The position numbers and the translations under genes were made by a program. Shown here piece by piece: positions 35,340 through 46,935 of a DNA stretch of 64,000 bases. The DNA lies in the NCBI RefSeq assembly GCF_040703035.1, contig NZ_CP159996.1, positions 3,010,001 through 3,074,000 of the forward strand, read 5' to 3'. The notes beneath the pieces were generated by a model. It was not told where the DNA came from, did no database searches, and saw only the letters and a list, made by a program, of their open reading frames with translations. Numbering within the stretch: position 1 is the stretch's first letter; the number at the start of each line of letters is the position of its first letter. The DNA is from Terribacillus aidingensis (lineage in GTDB: Bacteria > Bacillota > Bacilli > Bacillales > Amphibacillaceae).

Positions 35340-35771
35340 TTGGTTACAGTACTAGATGCTAGAACATCCCAAAATGCCAGCACCTCGAACTCTATTTCCA
35401 TTCCTGTCACAGTTGGTACACCGCAGGCTTTCGGTCAGATTGGACTTATCACTGCCGGAACGACAACTCCGATCCGAGTGCAGATGAGCGGCATTATCTC
35501 GTTGCAGCTACCCCTTCTGCCAGCTTTGACAACTGTCAGTGTCACCATCGTCCGCGGTACTCAAATATCTGATCCGGTTGTTTTCTCAGCAGAATCTAAC
35601 TTGGATCTCGAGATTCTTGGACCGCAAGCATTCAACTTCGTTGCAGCTGATGTGAATATTTCACCGCCTGTTAACGGACAACTAACGTATACTGCGTTCA
35701 TTTCATCCAACTTGCTTGGAACCACTCGCGTAGGTCCGGAAAGCTTTTACGGCATTGCTTTCACTGGTTAA
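35340..35771 (+). CDS. Putative spore-surface (exosporium protein C-like) beta-sandwich protein
   Basis: 143 aa from TTG 35340 with AGGGAGG upstream. No signal peptide or cysteine. The protein is Thr/Ser/Val-rich and predicted all-beta: MVTVLDARTSQNASTSNSIS, then TVGTPQAFGQIGLITAGTT, VSVTIVRGTQISDP and a terminal GPESFYGIAFTG. The opening V-x-x-x-D-x-R-T and the ending G-P-x-x-F-x-G-I-A resemble small exosporium proteins of the B. cereus group that assemble from the mother-cell side without a secretion signal. It has a sigma-K-like promoter and neighbours glycan genes. The resemblance is from memory and needs a profile search. Confidence 0.6.
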   Translation: MVTVLDARTSQNASTSNSISIPVTVGTPQAFGQIGLITAGTTTPIRVQMSGIISLQLPLLPALTTVSVTIVRGTQISDPVVFSAESNLDLEILGPQAFNFVAADVNISPPVNGQLTYTAFISSNLLGTTRVGPESFYGIAFTG

Positions 35772-35832
35772 TTGAAATTCAAAACTAGACGTATCTTCTC
35801 CTTCATCTGCCGTGCCTGTTTGACGACACATT

Positions 35833-35841
35833 CATATCTTA
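35833..35841 (+). promoter_or_regulatory. Sigma-K-like -10 box upstream of the Asp-rich protein gene
   Basis: CATATCTTA matches CATAnnnTA and lies 22 bp before the ATG at 35864. The -35 position reads CC, not AC. The octamer GTATCTTC from the previous promoter region recurs at 35791. Confidence 0.35.
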
Positions 35842-35863
35842 TTTTAGAAAGGTGGTGAATTGA

Positions 35864-36085
35864 ATGCCTAGATTTGATTTGAGAGTTTACGGACCAGGAC
35901 TCCCTGGAGATCGCCGAAGAATCACTGGCCAATTTGTGACAGATGGTCCTGGGTTCGATGACGATGGAGATTTTGGTTTTGATGATGATGAATTTGACGT
36001 AGATCCAGAAGTTGGCGGTACTATCTGGGGTAATCAACGCGGAGCTTCATTCCTATCTCCTCGCACACCTGTACTGCCTTACTAA
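35864..36085 (+). CDS. Small Asp-rich protein at the end of the glycan island, function unknown
   Basis: 73 aa; ATG preceded by GAAAGGTGG. The N-terminal third is basic and glycine-rich (MPRFDLRVYGPGLPGDRRR), the middle is a run of Asp/Gly/Phe (residues ~27-48, DDDGDFGFDDDEFDVD type), and the end is RGASFLSPRTPVLPY. No signal peptide. The acidic, repetitive segment suggests metal or polymer binding as in some coat and mineral-binding proteins. Followed by a strong terminator. Not recognised. Confidence 0.6.
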   Translation: MPRFDLRVYGPGLPGDRRRITGQFVTDGPGFDDDGDFGFDDDEFDVDPEVGGTIWGNQRGASFLSPRTPVLPY

Positions 36086-36090
36086 TAAAT

Positions 36091-36122
36091 AAAAACGGCA
36101 ATCCAGTTGGGTTGCCGTTTTT
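36091..36122 (+). terminator. Intrinsic terminator closing the glycan island
   Basis: An 11-bp perfect stem (AAAAACGGCAA / TTGCCGTTTTT, loop TCCAGTTGGG) lies directly after the Asp-rich protein gene, with a built-in T run. Confidence 0.9.
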
Positions 36123-36164
36123 GCATGGAAGAAAATAGGTAAAGCGTGTTCCGAACTTTCTCAA

Positions 36165-36193
36165 AAAGACTGCCTTAAGAGACGGCAGTCTTT
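36165..36193 (-). terminator. Intrinsic terminator of the small membrane protein gene
   Basis: A perfect 10-bp stem (AAAGACTGCC / GGCAGTCTTT) is followed on the minus strand by T residues; it lies 23 bp beyond the stop codon of the convergent gene. Confidence 0.85.
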
Positions 36194-36215
36194 GTCGATT
36201 ATGGTTATGCTATTA

Positions 36216-36515
36216 TTATCGCCGCTGAAGCTGTCTGGAGAAAGTCTCTACCAGCAATACGACAGCTGCTGCCGCGTGCAGGATCCATCCAACGAAAGGT
36301 ATCCATCCAAGAGCGGATGCGGTAATTCCGATGATGCTGCCAGCGAGCGGTCCCTGAACCCGAACAGCGAGCACCAACGTGATGATGTGAAGCACCAGCA
36401 TGATGACCAGCGGCATCCATCCATTGGATAATATGATGATACCGCCAAGGACAGGAATCGCCAAAACAGCCTCCAAAATTCCTGTAATCAGCTTCATAGT
36501 TCTTGTTGCAGACAT
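36216..36515 (-). CDS. Small membrane protein, function unknown
   Basis: 99 aa from ATG 36515 (GAGAGGGCGAG upstream). Three hydrophobic helices fill the protein: residues ~8-28 (ITGILEAVLAIPVLGGIIIL), ~31-52 (MPLVIMLVLHIITLVLAVRV), and ~57-90 (AGSIIGITASALGWIPFVGWILHAAAAVVLLV). The C-terminus is a short basic tail. It resembles many small uncharacterised Bacillus membrane proteins and lacks functional motifs. Monocistronic, divergent from potA. Confidence 0.7.
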   Translation of the reverse strand: MSATRTMKLITGILEAVLAIPVLGGIIILSNGWMPLVIMLVLHIITLVLAVRVQGPLAGSIIGITASALGWIPFVGWILHAAAAVVLLVETFSRQLQRR

Positions 36516-36595
36516 AAAACTCGCCCTCTCTATACGTACTGGTTTTCTACATATACGTATCATACAGCAAAATGTTCCACGGTAAAAAAATTCTA

Positions 36596-36623
36596 TTCAA
36601 TGCGCCTTCTTATGTCGTATAAT
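36596..36623 (+). promoter_or_regulatory. Sigma-A promoter of potABCD
   Basis: TTCAAT (36596-36601), 16 nt, TATAAT (36618-36623), about 55 bp before the potA start codon. Confidence 0.6.
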
Positions 36624-36678
36624 GGTACGTCAAGATTTTTAGCGTCAAAAATACGGAAAAGAAACAAGGGAGATGACA

Positions 36679-37776
36679 ATGACAAAGAAACCGATCATTC
36701 AATTCAACAATGTAATGAAACAGTACGATAAAGATACCACCGTTTTGGACAATGTCAGCTTCGAAATCGAGCGTGGTAAATTCTATACCCTTTTAGGTCC
36801 TTCAGGGTGCGGAAAAACGACGATTTTACGTCTGATTGCAGGGTTCACAGAAATGACTTCCGGTGAGATGTTATTTGATGGAAAGCCTTTGAATAAGATT
36901 CCTGCCAATAAAAGATCTGTGAACACAGTATTTCAGGATTATGCTCTATTCCCTCATCTAAATGTATATGAAAACGTCGCCTTTGGTCTGCGCATCAAAA
37001 AGATGCCTCAAAAGGAAATCGATGAAAAGGTGAAAGAAGCATTGCGTTTCGTCAATCTGGCAGGATATGAAAAGCGAGAAATCAGTGAAATGTCTGGCGG
37101 GCAGCGTCAGCGCGTTGCAATTGCACGAGCCGTTGTGAACGAACCCGAAGTAATTTTGCTGGATGAGCCATTATCCGCACTTGACCTGAAATTGCGCACA
37201 GAGATGCAGTATGAATTGCGTGAGATGCAGCAGCGTCTAGGTATCACGTTCATCTTTGTAACGCATGATCAGGAAGAGGCACTGGCTCTCTCAGATGAGA
37301 TATTTGTCCTTAACAACGGCAAAATTGAACAAAGCGGCACACCAACAGACATATATGATGAGCCGATCAACCGTTTTGTGGCTGACTTTATCGGAGAATC
37401 CAACATTGTGGATGGCCGGATGATTCGGGATTATGAAGTGGAGTTCACCGGCAAACGTTTCGCCTGTGTCGACCAGGGTTTGCAGCCGAATGAACCTGTT
37501 GAAATTGTCATCCGTCCCGAGGATTTGCATATAACAAGCGCAGAGGCTGGTAACCTGCGCGTCAAAGTGGATTCCCAGCTATTCCGCGGAGTCCATTACG
37601 AAATATCCAGCTACGATGATGCTGGTAACGAATGGCTGGTTCATTCTACGAAGAAAGCTGTTGTCGGAGAGGAAATCGGACTTGCATTCGATCCGGAAGC
37701 CATTCACGTGATGCGTCTGAATGAGACGGAGGAAGAGTTCGATAAACGACTTGAGGCGTACGACGATGGAGAATAA
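36679..37776 (+). CDS. potA: Spermidine/putrescine ABC transporter, ATP-binding protein
   Basis: 365 aa. Walker [10 protein letters not shown]-loop [10 protein letters not shown], signature [14 protein letters not shown], Walker [13 protein letters not shown] and the switch His in VTHDQEEAL, followed by a C-terminal TOBE regulatory domain (~240-360). ATG 36679 is preferred to ATG 36673 because AAGGGAG at 36666-36672 would abut the latter. It powers polyamine import with PotB, PotC and PotD; the four genes overlap or touch, forming one operon ending in a terminator. Confidence 0.95.
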   Translation: MTKKPIIQFNNVMKQYDKDTTVLDNVSFEIERGKFYTLLGPSGCGKTTILRLIAGFTEMTSGEMLFDGKPLNKIPANKRSVNTVFQDYALFPHLNVYENVAFGLRIKKMPQKEIDEKVKEALRFVNLAGYEKREISEMSGGQRQRVAIARAVVNEPEVILLDEPLSALDLKLRTEMQYELREMQQRLGITFIFVTHDQEEALALSDEIFVLNNGKIEQSGTPTDIYDEPINRFVADFIGESNIVDGRMIRDYEVEFTGKRFACVDQGLQPNEPVEIVIRPEDLHITSAEAGNLRVKVDSQLFRGVHYEISSYDDAGNEWLVHSTKKAVVGEEIGLAFDPEAIHVMRLNETEEEFDKRLEAYDDGE

Positions 37777-38575
37777 GACGACTCGCAACCTGTATACGAT
37801 TCCTTATGTCATCTGGATTGCTTTCTTCGTTATCGCACCGATTCTATTGGTCCTGTATTATTCCTTTCAGGATTTGAACGGGAATTTCTCCCTGACTAAC
37901 TATCGGAACTTCTTTACGCCTATTTATCTGGAGATGACATTAAGCTCCTTCTGGTATGCATTTTTAATTACGCTTATCACTTTGCTCTTTGCTTACCCGA
38001 CAGCTTATTTGCTTACAAAGCTGAAGCATAAACAATTATGGCTTTTATTGATCATTGTCCCAAGCTGGATCAATCTATTATTAAAAGCATATGCATTCCT
38101 AGGTATTTTTGGCACATACGGCATGGTCAATAAATTTCTGGAAACAATCGGCGTCGGATCAAAGCAGCTTCTTTTCACAGATTTCAGTTTCGTGTTCGTT
38201 TCTGTCTATATTTTCATTCCATTTATGATATTGCCGATTTTCAATGCTCTGGATAAGCTGAACCCTACTTATTTAGATGCAGCGAATGATTTGGGGGCAT
38301 CACGCTGGACGACATTCCGCCGGATTGTTTTTCCTTTGACGCTTGATGGTGTGAAGGCAGGCTGTCAGATTACATTCATCCCAGCTTTATCTCTATTCAT
38401 GCTCACACGACTTATCGCCGGCAGCCAAGTGATTTCACTCGGTACTGCGATTGAACAGCAATTTCTAGTTACACAGAATTGGGGTATGGGATCGACAATT
38501 GCTGTCTTCCTGATCATATTCATGTTCATCATCATGCTTTTAACGGGAACAAAAAGGAGGAGAGCACGTGGATAA
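37766..38575 (+). CDS. potB: Spermidine/putrescine ABC transporter permease
   Basis: 269 aa with six membrane helices. The cytoplasmic EAA loop is intact ([24 protein letters not shown]) and couples to PotA. The start at 37766 is chosen by GAGG upstream; it overlaps potA by 11 bp, and the frame is open further upstream within potA. The 3' end overlaps potC by 8 bp. Confidence 0.93.
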   Translation: MENKTTRNLYTIPYVIWIAFFVIAPILLVLYYSFQDLNGNFSLTNYRNFFTPIYLEMTLSSFWYAFLITLITLLFAYPTAYLLTKLKHKQLWLLLIIVPSWINLLLKAYAFLGIFGTYGMVNKFLETIGVGSKQLLFTDFSFVFVSVYIFIPFMILPIFNALDKLNPTYLDAANDLGASRWTTFRRIVFPLTLDGVKAGCQITFIPALSLFMLTRLIAGSQVISLGTAIEQQFLVTQNWGMGSTIAVFLIIFMFIIMLLTGTKRRRARG

Positions 38576-39374
38576 AAGAATTTCTCCCCTATCACGAATT
38601 TTTCTGATCATTATGTTTGCACTATTGTATTTGCCTATCTTTTACCTGATCTTTTATTCGTTCAACAGTGGCGGCAATATGTATGATTTCGAGAACTTTA
38701 CGTTTGATTGGTACAAAGAGCTGTTTCAAGACACTCGACTGTTGATCATTGTTTTGAATACCATCGTCATTGCCCTCCTCTCCGCTTTGATTTCAACAAT
38801 CATCGGTGTGCTTGGTGCGATTATGATCTATAAAATACGTTCCAGCCGAACAAAGTATACCTTGTTGTCACTGAACAATATTTTGATTGTGAGCCCGGAT
38901 GTCATCATCGGTGCCTCCTTCCTCATCCTGTTTACGATCGCGGGTATTCAGCTTGGATTTTATTCGGTGCTGCTGTCGCATATCGCTTTCAGTATCCCGA
39001 TTGTCGTTTTAATGGTGCTGCCTAAGCTGTCCGAGATGAGTCCTTCTCTGCTTGATGCAGCAAGAGATTTGGGGGCATCACGCTGGGAAGTCATCACTAA
39101 AGTTGTGATTCCTTATATCACTCCAGGTATATTCGCTGGCTTTTTCATGGCACTTACGTATTCGCTCGATGACTTTGCTGTTACGTTCTTTGTAACAGGA
39201 AATGGTTTCACCACATTGTCCGTCGAGATTTATTCCCTGGCAAGACAGGGAATTTCCTTGTCCATCAATGCACTTTCAGCAATCATTTTCCTTGTTACAA
39301 TGCTGATAGTCGTCATTTATTATTTTATTACCCGCCGCGGCAAGCGATCACCTGATCTGGAGGTGCTCAAATGA
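38568..39374 (+). CDS. potC: Spermidine/putrescine ABC transporter permease
   Basis: 268 aa, six membrane helices; GTG start behind AAAGGAGG. EAA loop LLDAARDLGASRWEVITKVVIPYI. Partner of PotB in the membrane channel. Overlaps potB by 8 bp and potD by 4 bp. Confidence 0.93.
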   Translation: MDKRISPLSRIFLIIMFALLYLPIFYLIFYSFNSGGNMYDFENFTFDWYKELFQDTRLLIIVLNTIVIALLSALISTIIGVLGAIMIYKIRSSRTKYTLLSLNNILIVSPDVIIGASFLILFTIAGIQLGFYSVLLSHIAFSIPIVVLMVLPKLSEMSPSLLDAARDLGASRWEVITKVVIPYITPGIFAGFFMALTYSLDDFAVTFFVTGNGFTTLSVEIYSLARQGISLSINALSAIIFLVTMLIVVIYYFITRRGKRSPDLEVLK

Positions 39375-40438
39375 AGCAGCTGATACGTTTAGCCGTTGTG
39401 ATCGTTGCTGTGAGCGCTATTCTGCTTGTTACGATTTCGCGCTTGAATGCATCTCAAGGCTACTCTGGCGGCAATACGCTTACTGTTTATAACTGGGGCG
39501 ACTATATTGATCCAGAAGTAATTGACGATTTTGAAAAAGAAACAGGTATTACTGTCGTCTATGAAACATTCGATTCGAATGAAGCAATGATGACAAAGAT
39601 ACAGCAGGGCGGAACAAGCTATGATGTTGCTGTACCTTCAGAATATACGATTGAAAAAATGAAGGAAGAGGATTTGCTGCTGCCGATCGATCACAGCAAG
39701 ATACCGAACCTGAAAAATATCGATCCCCGATTCATGGATCTGACGTTTGATCCTGGAAACGAATATTCTGTACCATATTTCTGGGGAACTGTTGGTATTG
39801 TGTACAATACCAAGCAGATTGAAGGTATCGATTTTAATAGCTGGGAGGATCTATGGGATCCGGCCTTAAAAAATAAAATCGTGCTGATTGATGGTGCGCG
39901 TGAAATTATGGGAATGGGACTTAACAGCCTTCATTACTCCCTCAACGATACAGACCCAGAACATTTACAAGAAGCTTATGACAAGCTGGTCAGTCTGAAA
40001 CCGAATGTCAGAGCATTACTTGGGGATGAAAACAAGCTGCTGATGGCATCCGGAGAGGTTTCCATCGGAATAACGTGGTCTGGGGATGCATCTGAGATCA
40101 TGGCTGAAAATGAGGATCTCGACTATGTCGTTCCAGAAGAAGGCTCCAATCTATGGTTCGATAATATGGTCATTCCGAAGACAGCCAAGAATATCGACGC
40201 TGCACATGAGTTCATCAACTTCATGCTCGATCCAAAGATCGCTGCACAAAATACCGAGTATGTAAGCTACTCCACTCCGAACAAAGAAGCATTGCAATAT
40301 ATGCCGGAGGAAATGGTCAATGATGAACGCTTCTACCCGCCGACGGAACTGACAGATCGTCTCGAAGTATATGAGAACCTCGGCAAAGAAAACCTGGCTA
40401 AGTATAATGAATTATTCCTGAAATTCAAGATGGAATAA
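39371..40438 (+). CDS. potD: Spermidine/putrescine ABC transporter substrate-binding protein
   Basis: 355 aa extracellular periplasmic-binding-fold protein. An N-terminal hydrophobic stretch (residues ~6-22) acts as signal or membrane anchor; there is no lipobox cysteine. Polyamine-binding features: YNWGDYIDPEVIDDFEKETGI at the start, PSEYTIEKM, VPYFWGTVGIVYNTK, GITWSGDASEI and a conserved LWFDNMVIPKTAKN. Overlaps potC by 4 bp (ATGA) and ends the operon. Confidence 0.94.
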   Translation: MKQLIRLAVVIVAVSAILLVTISRLNASQGYSGGNTLTVYNWGDYIDPEVIDDFEKETGITVVYETFDSNEAMMTKIQQGGTSYDVAVPSEYTIEKMKEEDLLLPIDHSKIPNLKNIDPRFMDLTFDPGNEYSVPYFWGTVGIVYNTKQIEGIDFNSWEDLWDPALKNKIVLIDGAREIMGMGLNSLHYSLNDTDPEHLQEAYDKLVSLKPNVRALLGDENKLLMASGEVSIGITWSGDASEIMAENEDLDYVVPEEGSNLWFDNMVIPKTAKNIDAAHEFINFMLDPKIAAQNTEYVSYSTPNKEALQYMPEEMVNDERFYPPTELTDRLEVYENLGKENLAKYNELFLKFKME

Positions 40439-40440
40439 GC

Positions 40441-40470
40441 AAAAGCATGCGTCACGGCGCATGCTTTTTT
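40441..40470 (+). terminator. Intrinsic terminator of potABCD
   Basis: An 11-bp perfect stem (AAAAGCATGCG / CGCATGCTTTT) with a T run, starting 2 bp after the potD stop. Confidence 0.9.
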
Positions 40471-40478
40471 CTATGAAA

Positions 40479-40511
40479 AAAACCTTATCCAGTTCATCTG
40501 GATAAGGTTTT
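40479..40511 (-). terminator. Intrinsic terminator of the beta-glucoside operon
   Basis: A 14-bp perfect stem (AAAACCTTATCCAG / CTGGATAAGGTTTT, loop TTCAT), followed on the minus strand by a T run, 7 bp beyond the glucosidase stop. Confidence 0.9.
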
Positions 40512-40518
40512 CATCTGC

Positions 40519-41961
<1,443 letters not shown>

Positions 41962-41980
41962 CTATCTCTCCTTTTATGAT

Positions 41981-44026
<2,046 letters not shown>

Positions 44027-44035
<9 letters not shown>

Positions 44036-44059
44036 TGCCTGCTTATCAGTAACAATCCT
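44027..44059 (-). promoter_or_regulatory. Ribonucleic antiterminator (RAT) for a LicT/BglG-type protein
   Basis: Read on the minus strand, AGGATTGTTACTG followed by ATAAGCAGGCAAAACCTAAA matches the classical RAT of B. subtilis and E. coli beta-glucoside operons (GGATTGTTACTG...GCAGGCAAAACC). A LicT-like protein, activated when beta-glucosides are available, would bind here. No licT-like gene is adjacent. Confidence 0.9.
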
Positions 44060-44097
44060 AAAGGATAGTTGTATTCGGTTGTTTGTATTACACACTC

Positions 44098-44135
44098 AAT
44101 TTATCATGTAAGCGGATTATTGTCAACGCTTTCAT
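44098..44135 (-). promoter_or_regulatory. bglP promoter with overlapping CcpA cre site
   Basis: Minus strand: TTGACA (44121-44126), 17 nt, TAAATT (44098-44103). The cre-like ATGAAAGCGTTGACA (44121-44135) overlaps the -35 and deviates from the consensus at one position, so CcpA would block RNA polymerase. Confidence 0.8.
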
Positions 44136-44330
44136 GATTTTTTTTATTCGTTCTGATAGATATCATTTGCTGCTGGCGTATTTTCCGGTTGTTTCCTCGT
44201 TAGCTTTCATACATTGCACACATAGGGGAATCCTCCCATTCATTTACACGCTCCAATAAAGCAATAGTCACCGGTACCTTCTGTCTTACATAGGCTATGG
44301 CACATGATGAGATGAAGGAGGAACCCCCGC

Positions 44331-45743
44331 TTGACAGACCTGACAATGGCCCATTGGATGTATCTGGCAGGAACACTTTTGATTATTTTAACGATGCTAG
44401 TTCGGCAGAATGTGCTGGTTCCAGCATTATTGATGACCTTCTTAGTAGGTTGGACGTATACGGGGACGCTTGTAGAGGGACTGCAGGCAACCTTCAGCGC
44501 AAGTCTCACAGCTGCCTCGGAACTATTTAATATCTTCTTAATTATTACCGTTATGACTGCTTTGCTGCAGTCTTTAAAAGCATTACGGGCTGATGAACGG
44601 ATGATCCGTCCTTTTGGTTATATTATGACTAACGGCCATACTTCCTTTTGGGTATTGGCATTCATTACGTACTGTATTTCCCTATTCTTTTGGCCTACAC
44701 CTGCCGTACCGCTCGTAGGTGCAATTCTGCTCCCTGTTGCAATAAAAGCCGGTCTGCCGCCACTAGCAACTGGTGTGGCAATGGCGATTTCCGGCCAAGG
44801 TATGGCCCTTTCTGCTGACTATATTATTAAAATCGCACCAATGCTGAGTGCAACAGCCGCTGGTGTAGAGACAGCAGCGGTGGCAGACAAAGCGCTTATA
44901 TTATCGCTTATCACCGGTATCACAGCCTTGCTGCTGGCATACTTCCGTATTCGAAAAAAAGTCTCTGCCCCTTCCAATGTGCATCTGGAAAGATGGAATG
45001 GGAACGATGCGTCCAGTGAAGCTCATTCAGGTAATAACCCGAGGTTCAGTGTCTTGTTTGCAATTCTGGTGCCTGCTGCCTTTCTTGTTGTCGTTATCTA
45101 CATGGCCTATACGGCCTTCAGCAATACAGCTTCTCTTGAGGGCGGGGCAGGTGCTGCTTTAATTGGAGGTGCTGCTATCCTTCTTATGATTGCAGCAGCA
45201 GTCGCTTACAATTGGAAACAATCCTTGCATAATGTGAGTGACCACTTGGTAGACGGCTTCACCTTTGCTTTCCGGGCAATGGGACCAGTAATTCCGATTG
45301 CAGGATTTTTCTTTTTAGGAAGCGGAGAAATATCTGCCAGGATATTCGGTCTGGAAGATGCGGCGCAGGCTCCTTCCTTTCTCTTTGATTTAGTAGAAGC
45401 TGGTCAGCACTATATTCCAGAGAATCCTATTTTCGCCGGATTTGGTTTACTGATAGTCGGCATGGTAACTGGACTGGACGGTTCAGGCTTTTCCGGGCTC
45501 CCTCTCGTCGGGGCCCTTTCAGGCGCCCTAGCACCTGCTGTCGGTATGGATGCCTCTACGCTTGCTGCAATTGGACAAATGGGAGCGGTTTGGGTGGGTG
45601 GCGGCACGCTGATTGCCTGGTCTTCTATTGTAGCGATCGCTGGATTTGCACGGGTACCAGTAATGGAATTAGTGCGGCAATGTTTTATCCCAGTCGTTAC
45701 CGGACTTTTACTTTCTACCATCATCGGAATTTGGTTATTGTAA
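44331..45743 (+). CDS. Putative transporter, ion-transporter superfamily type, substrate unknown
   Basis: 470 aa from TTG 44331 (AAGGAGG, 9 nt). About 12-13 membrane helices in two halves separated by a polar loop (~215-240). Helical hairpins with small-residue motifs occur in each half: FFWPTPAVPLVGAILLPVAIKAGLPPLATGVAMAISGQGMALSADY and GMVTGLDGSGFSGLPLVGALSGALAP, which look like the re-entrant loops of DcuC/CitM/GntP-like organic-acid carriers. I do not recognise the subfamily. Divergent from bglP; terminated by a strong hairpin. Confidence 0.7.
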   Translation: MTDLTMAHWMYLAGTLLIILTMLVRQNVLVPALLMTFLVGWTYTGTLVEGLQATFSASLTAASELFNIFLIITVMTALLQSLKALRADERMIRPFGYIMTNGHTSFWVLAFITYCISLFFWPTPAVPLVGAILLPVAIKAGLPPLATGVAMAISGQGMALSADYIIKIAPMLSATAAGVETAAVADKALILSLITGITALLLAYFRIRKKVSAPSNVHLERWNGNDASSEAHSGNNPRFSVLFAILVPAAFLVVVIYMAYTAFSNTASLEGGAGAALIGGAAILLMIAAAVAYNWKQSLHNVSDHLVDGFTFAFRAMGPVIPIAGFFFLGSGEISARIFGLEDAAQAPSFLFDLVEAGQHYIPENPIFAGFGLLIVGMVTGLDGSGFSGLPLVGALSGALAPAVGMDASTLAAIGQMGAVWVGGGTLIAWSSIVAIAGFARVPVMELVRQCFIPVVTGLLLSTIIGIWLL

Positions 45744-45783
45744 GAGCTACAGAGACTTTAGACATAAGTGCTTTACCCAAATC

Positions 45784-45834
45784 AAAAACCGTACTAAGTG
45801 AGATCTTCTTTGTGAAGATTTAAGTACGGTTTTT
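45784..45834 (+). terminator. Intrinsic terminator of the permease gene
   Basis: Outer stem AAAAACCGTACT / AGTACGGTTTTT (12 bp) with an inner stem GATCTTC/GAAGATT. The T run is part of the 3' arm. Confidence 0.85.
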
Positions 45835-45890
45835 CTATTACAATGCTTGTATGATTTTAGACTTCTCCTAGGAAGGATAACGGCACACGA

Positions 45891-46814
45891 TCATTTATAC
45901 AGAGCTTGTCTCAGCTGAGAAGCTCCTTCTGCGACAGCTTGATGCGCTTCCTCTACTTGAGCTGTAAAACCAGCAAACCCATGGATCAGCCCTTCGTAAT
46001 TCTTCACGAAAACATCGACACCCTCCTGCTTTAGCTGTTCAGCATAAGCCAGTGCTTCATCCCGCAACGGATCATATTGAGCTGTCAAGATAGCTGCAGG
46101 CGGCAATGTATGGAGCAGCTCAGAATGAACAGGCGATGCATATGGATTAAGACGGTCTGCTTCCGTCCGGTAATAATGACTGCGGAACCAATTCATTAAA
46201 CGTTTGGTCAATAAAAAGCCTTCCGCATTTTCACGCAACGAAGCCGGCTCTTCTCCGATATATCCCGTCGATGGGTATAGAAGCAATTGGAATACAGGTT
46301 TATGTCCGCTTCTTTCTTCTGCCAGCAGACATGCAACTGTTGCCAGATTCCCACCTGCACTATCCCCTCCGACAGCTATTTTGTTGAGTTCGATTCCTAA
46401 TCCTTCTGCATTGGCGGTTATCCATTGGTAGGAATCATACGCATCTTCCACTGCTGCCGGGAATTTATGTTCCGGTGCCAGCCGGTAATCTACCGAGATC
46501 ACTGTACAATCTGCCAGATTGGCAATCTCACGGCAAGTTGCATCATGTGATTCAATGCTGCCGACAACCCAGCCGCCGCCATGATAAAAGACCAGTGCTG
46601 GCTGCACCTTGTTTTCAGAACGATAGATGCGGATCGGCAGCGCCCGATCATTTAATTCGATTCGACTGTCTTCAACTTTAGCTACTTCTTGTTTCGGTCC
46701 ATCATCCTGCATTCTGGCTTGGTTGCGAAACTGTTCGGGTGAGACAGTTTCAAGCTGTATCGGCTGAGCATTCACTTCTTTCAAAAATGCTTGTATTTTT
46801 GGATTCAATCCCAT
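45891..46814 (-). CDS. Alpha/beta-hydrolase esterase, hormone-sensitive-lipase family
   Basis: 307 aa. Oxyanion-hole motif HGGGW (VFYHGGGWVVGS), nucleophile elbow GDSAGGN, catalytic aspartate in QYDPLRDEA and catalytic histidine in LIHGFAGF. No signal peptide, so it is cytoplasmic. These enzymes cleave short-chain carboxylic esters. A GGGGGAAG ribosome site precedes the ATG. Natural substrate unknown. Confidence 0.9.
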   Translation of the reverse strand: MGLNPKIQAFLKEVNAQPIQLETVSPEQFRNQARMQDDGPKQEVAKVEDSRIELNDRALPIRIYRSENKVQPALVFYHGGGWVVGSIESHDATCREIANLADCTVISVDYRLAPEHKFPAAVEDAYDSYQWITANAEGLGIELNKIAVGGDSAGGNLATVACLLAEERSGHKPVFQLLLYPSTGYIGEEPASLRENAEGFLLTKRLMNWFRSHYYRTEADRLNPYASPVHSELLHTLPPAAILTAQYDPLRDEALAYAEQLKQEGVDVFVKNYEGLIHGFAGFTAQVEEAHQAVAEGASQLRQALYK

Positions 46815-46874
46815 GATACTTCCCCCTTTTCATTCTTTTTTCCACTATCTTACTGTAATTTAAACATGGGTGCA

Positions 46875-46903
46875 TTGCAGCTCCCTCTAACAAGGTTTAC
46901 AAT
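46875..46903 (+). promoter_or_regulatory. Sigma-A promoter of the CynX-type MFS gene
   Basis: TTGCAG (46875-46880), 17 nt, TACAAT (46898-46903), 33 bp before the start codon. Confidence 0.6.
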
Positions 46904-46935
46904 AAGATAATTCCATACTGACGGGGGTACAGCTT

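Noticed and set aside
35340..35771. BclA-type collagen-like exosporium glycoprotein
   Set aside because: No Gly-X-Y repeats occur; only a short beta-rich protein is present.
24742..36085. Capsule or teichoic-acid locus
   Set aside because: No Wzx/Wzy, ABC exporter, priming glycosyltransferase or chain-length regulator is present, and several promoters look sporulation-type.
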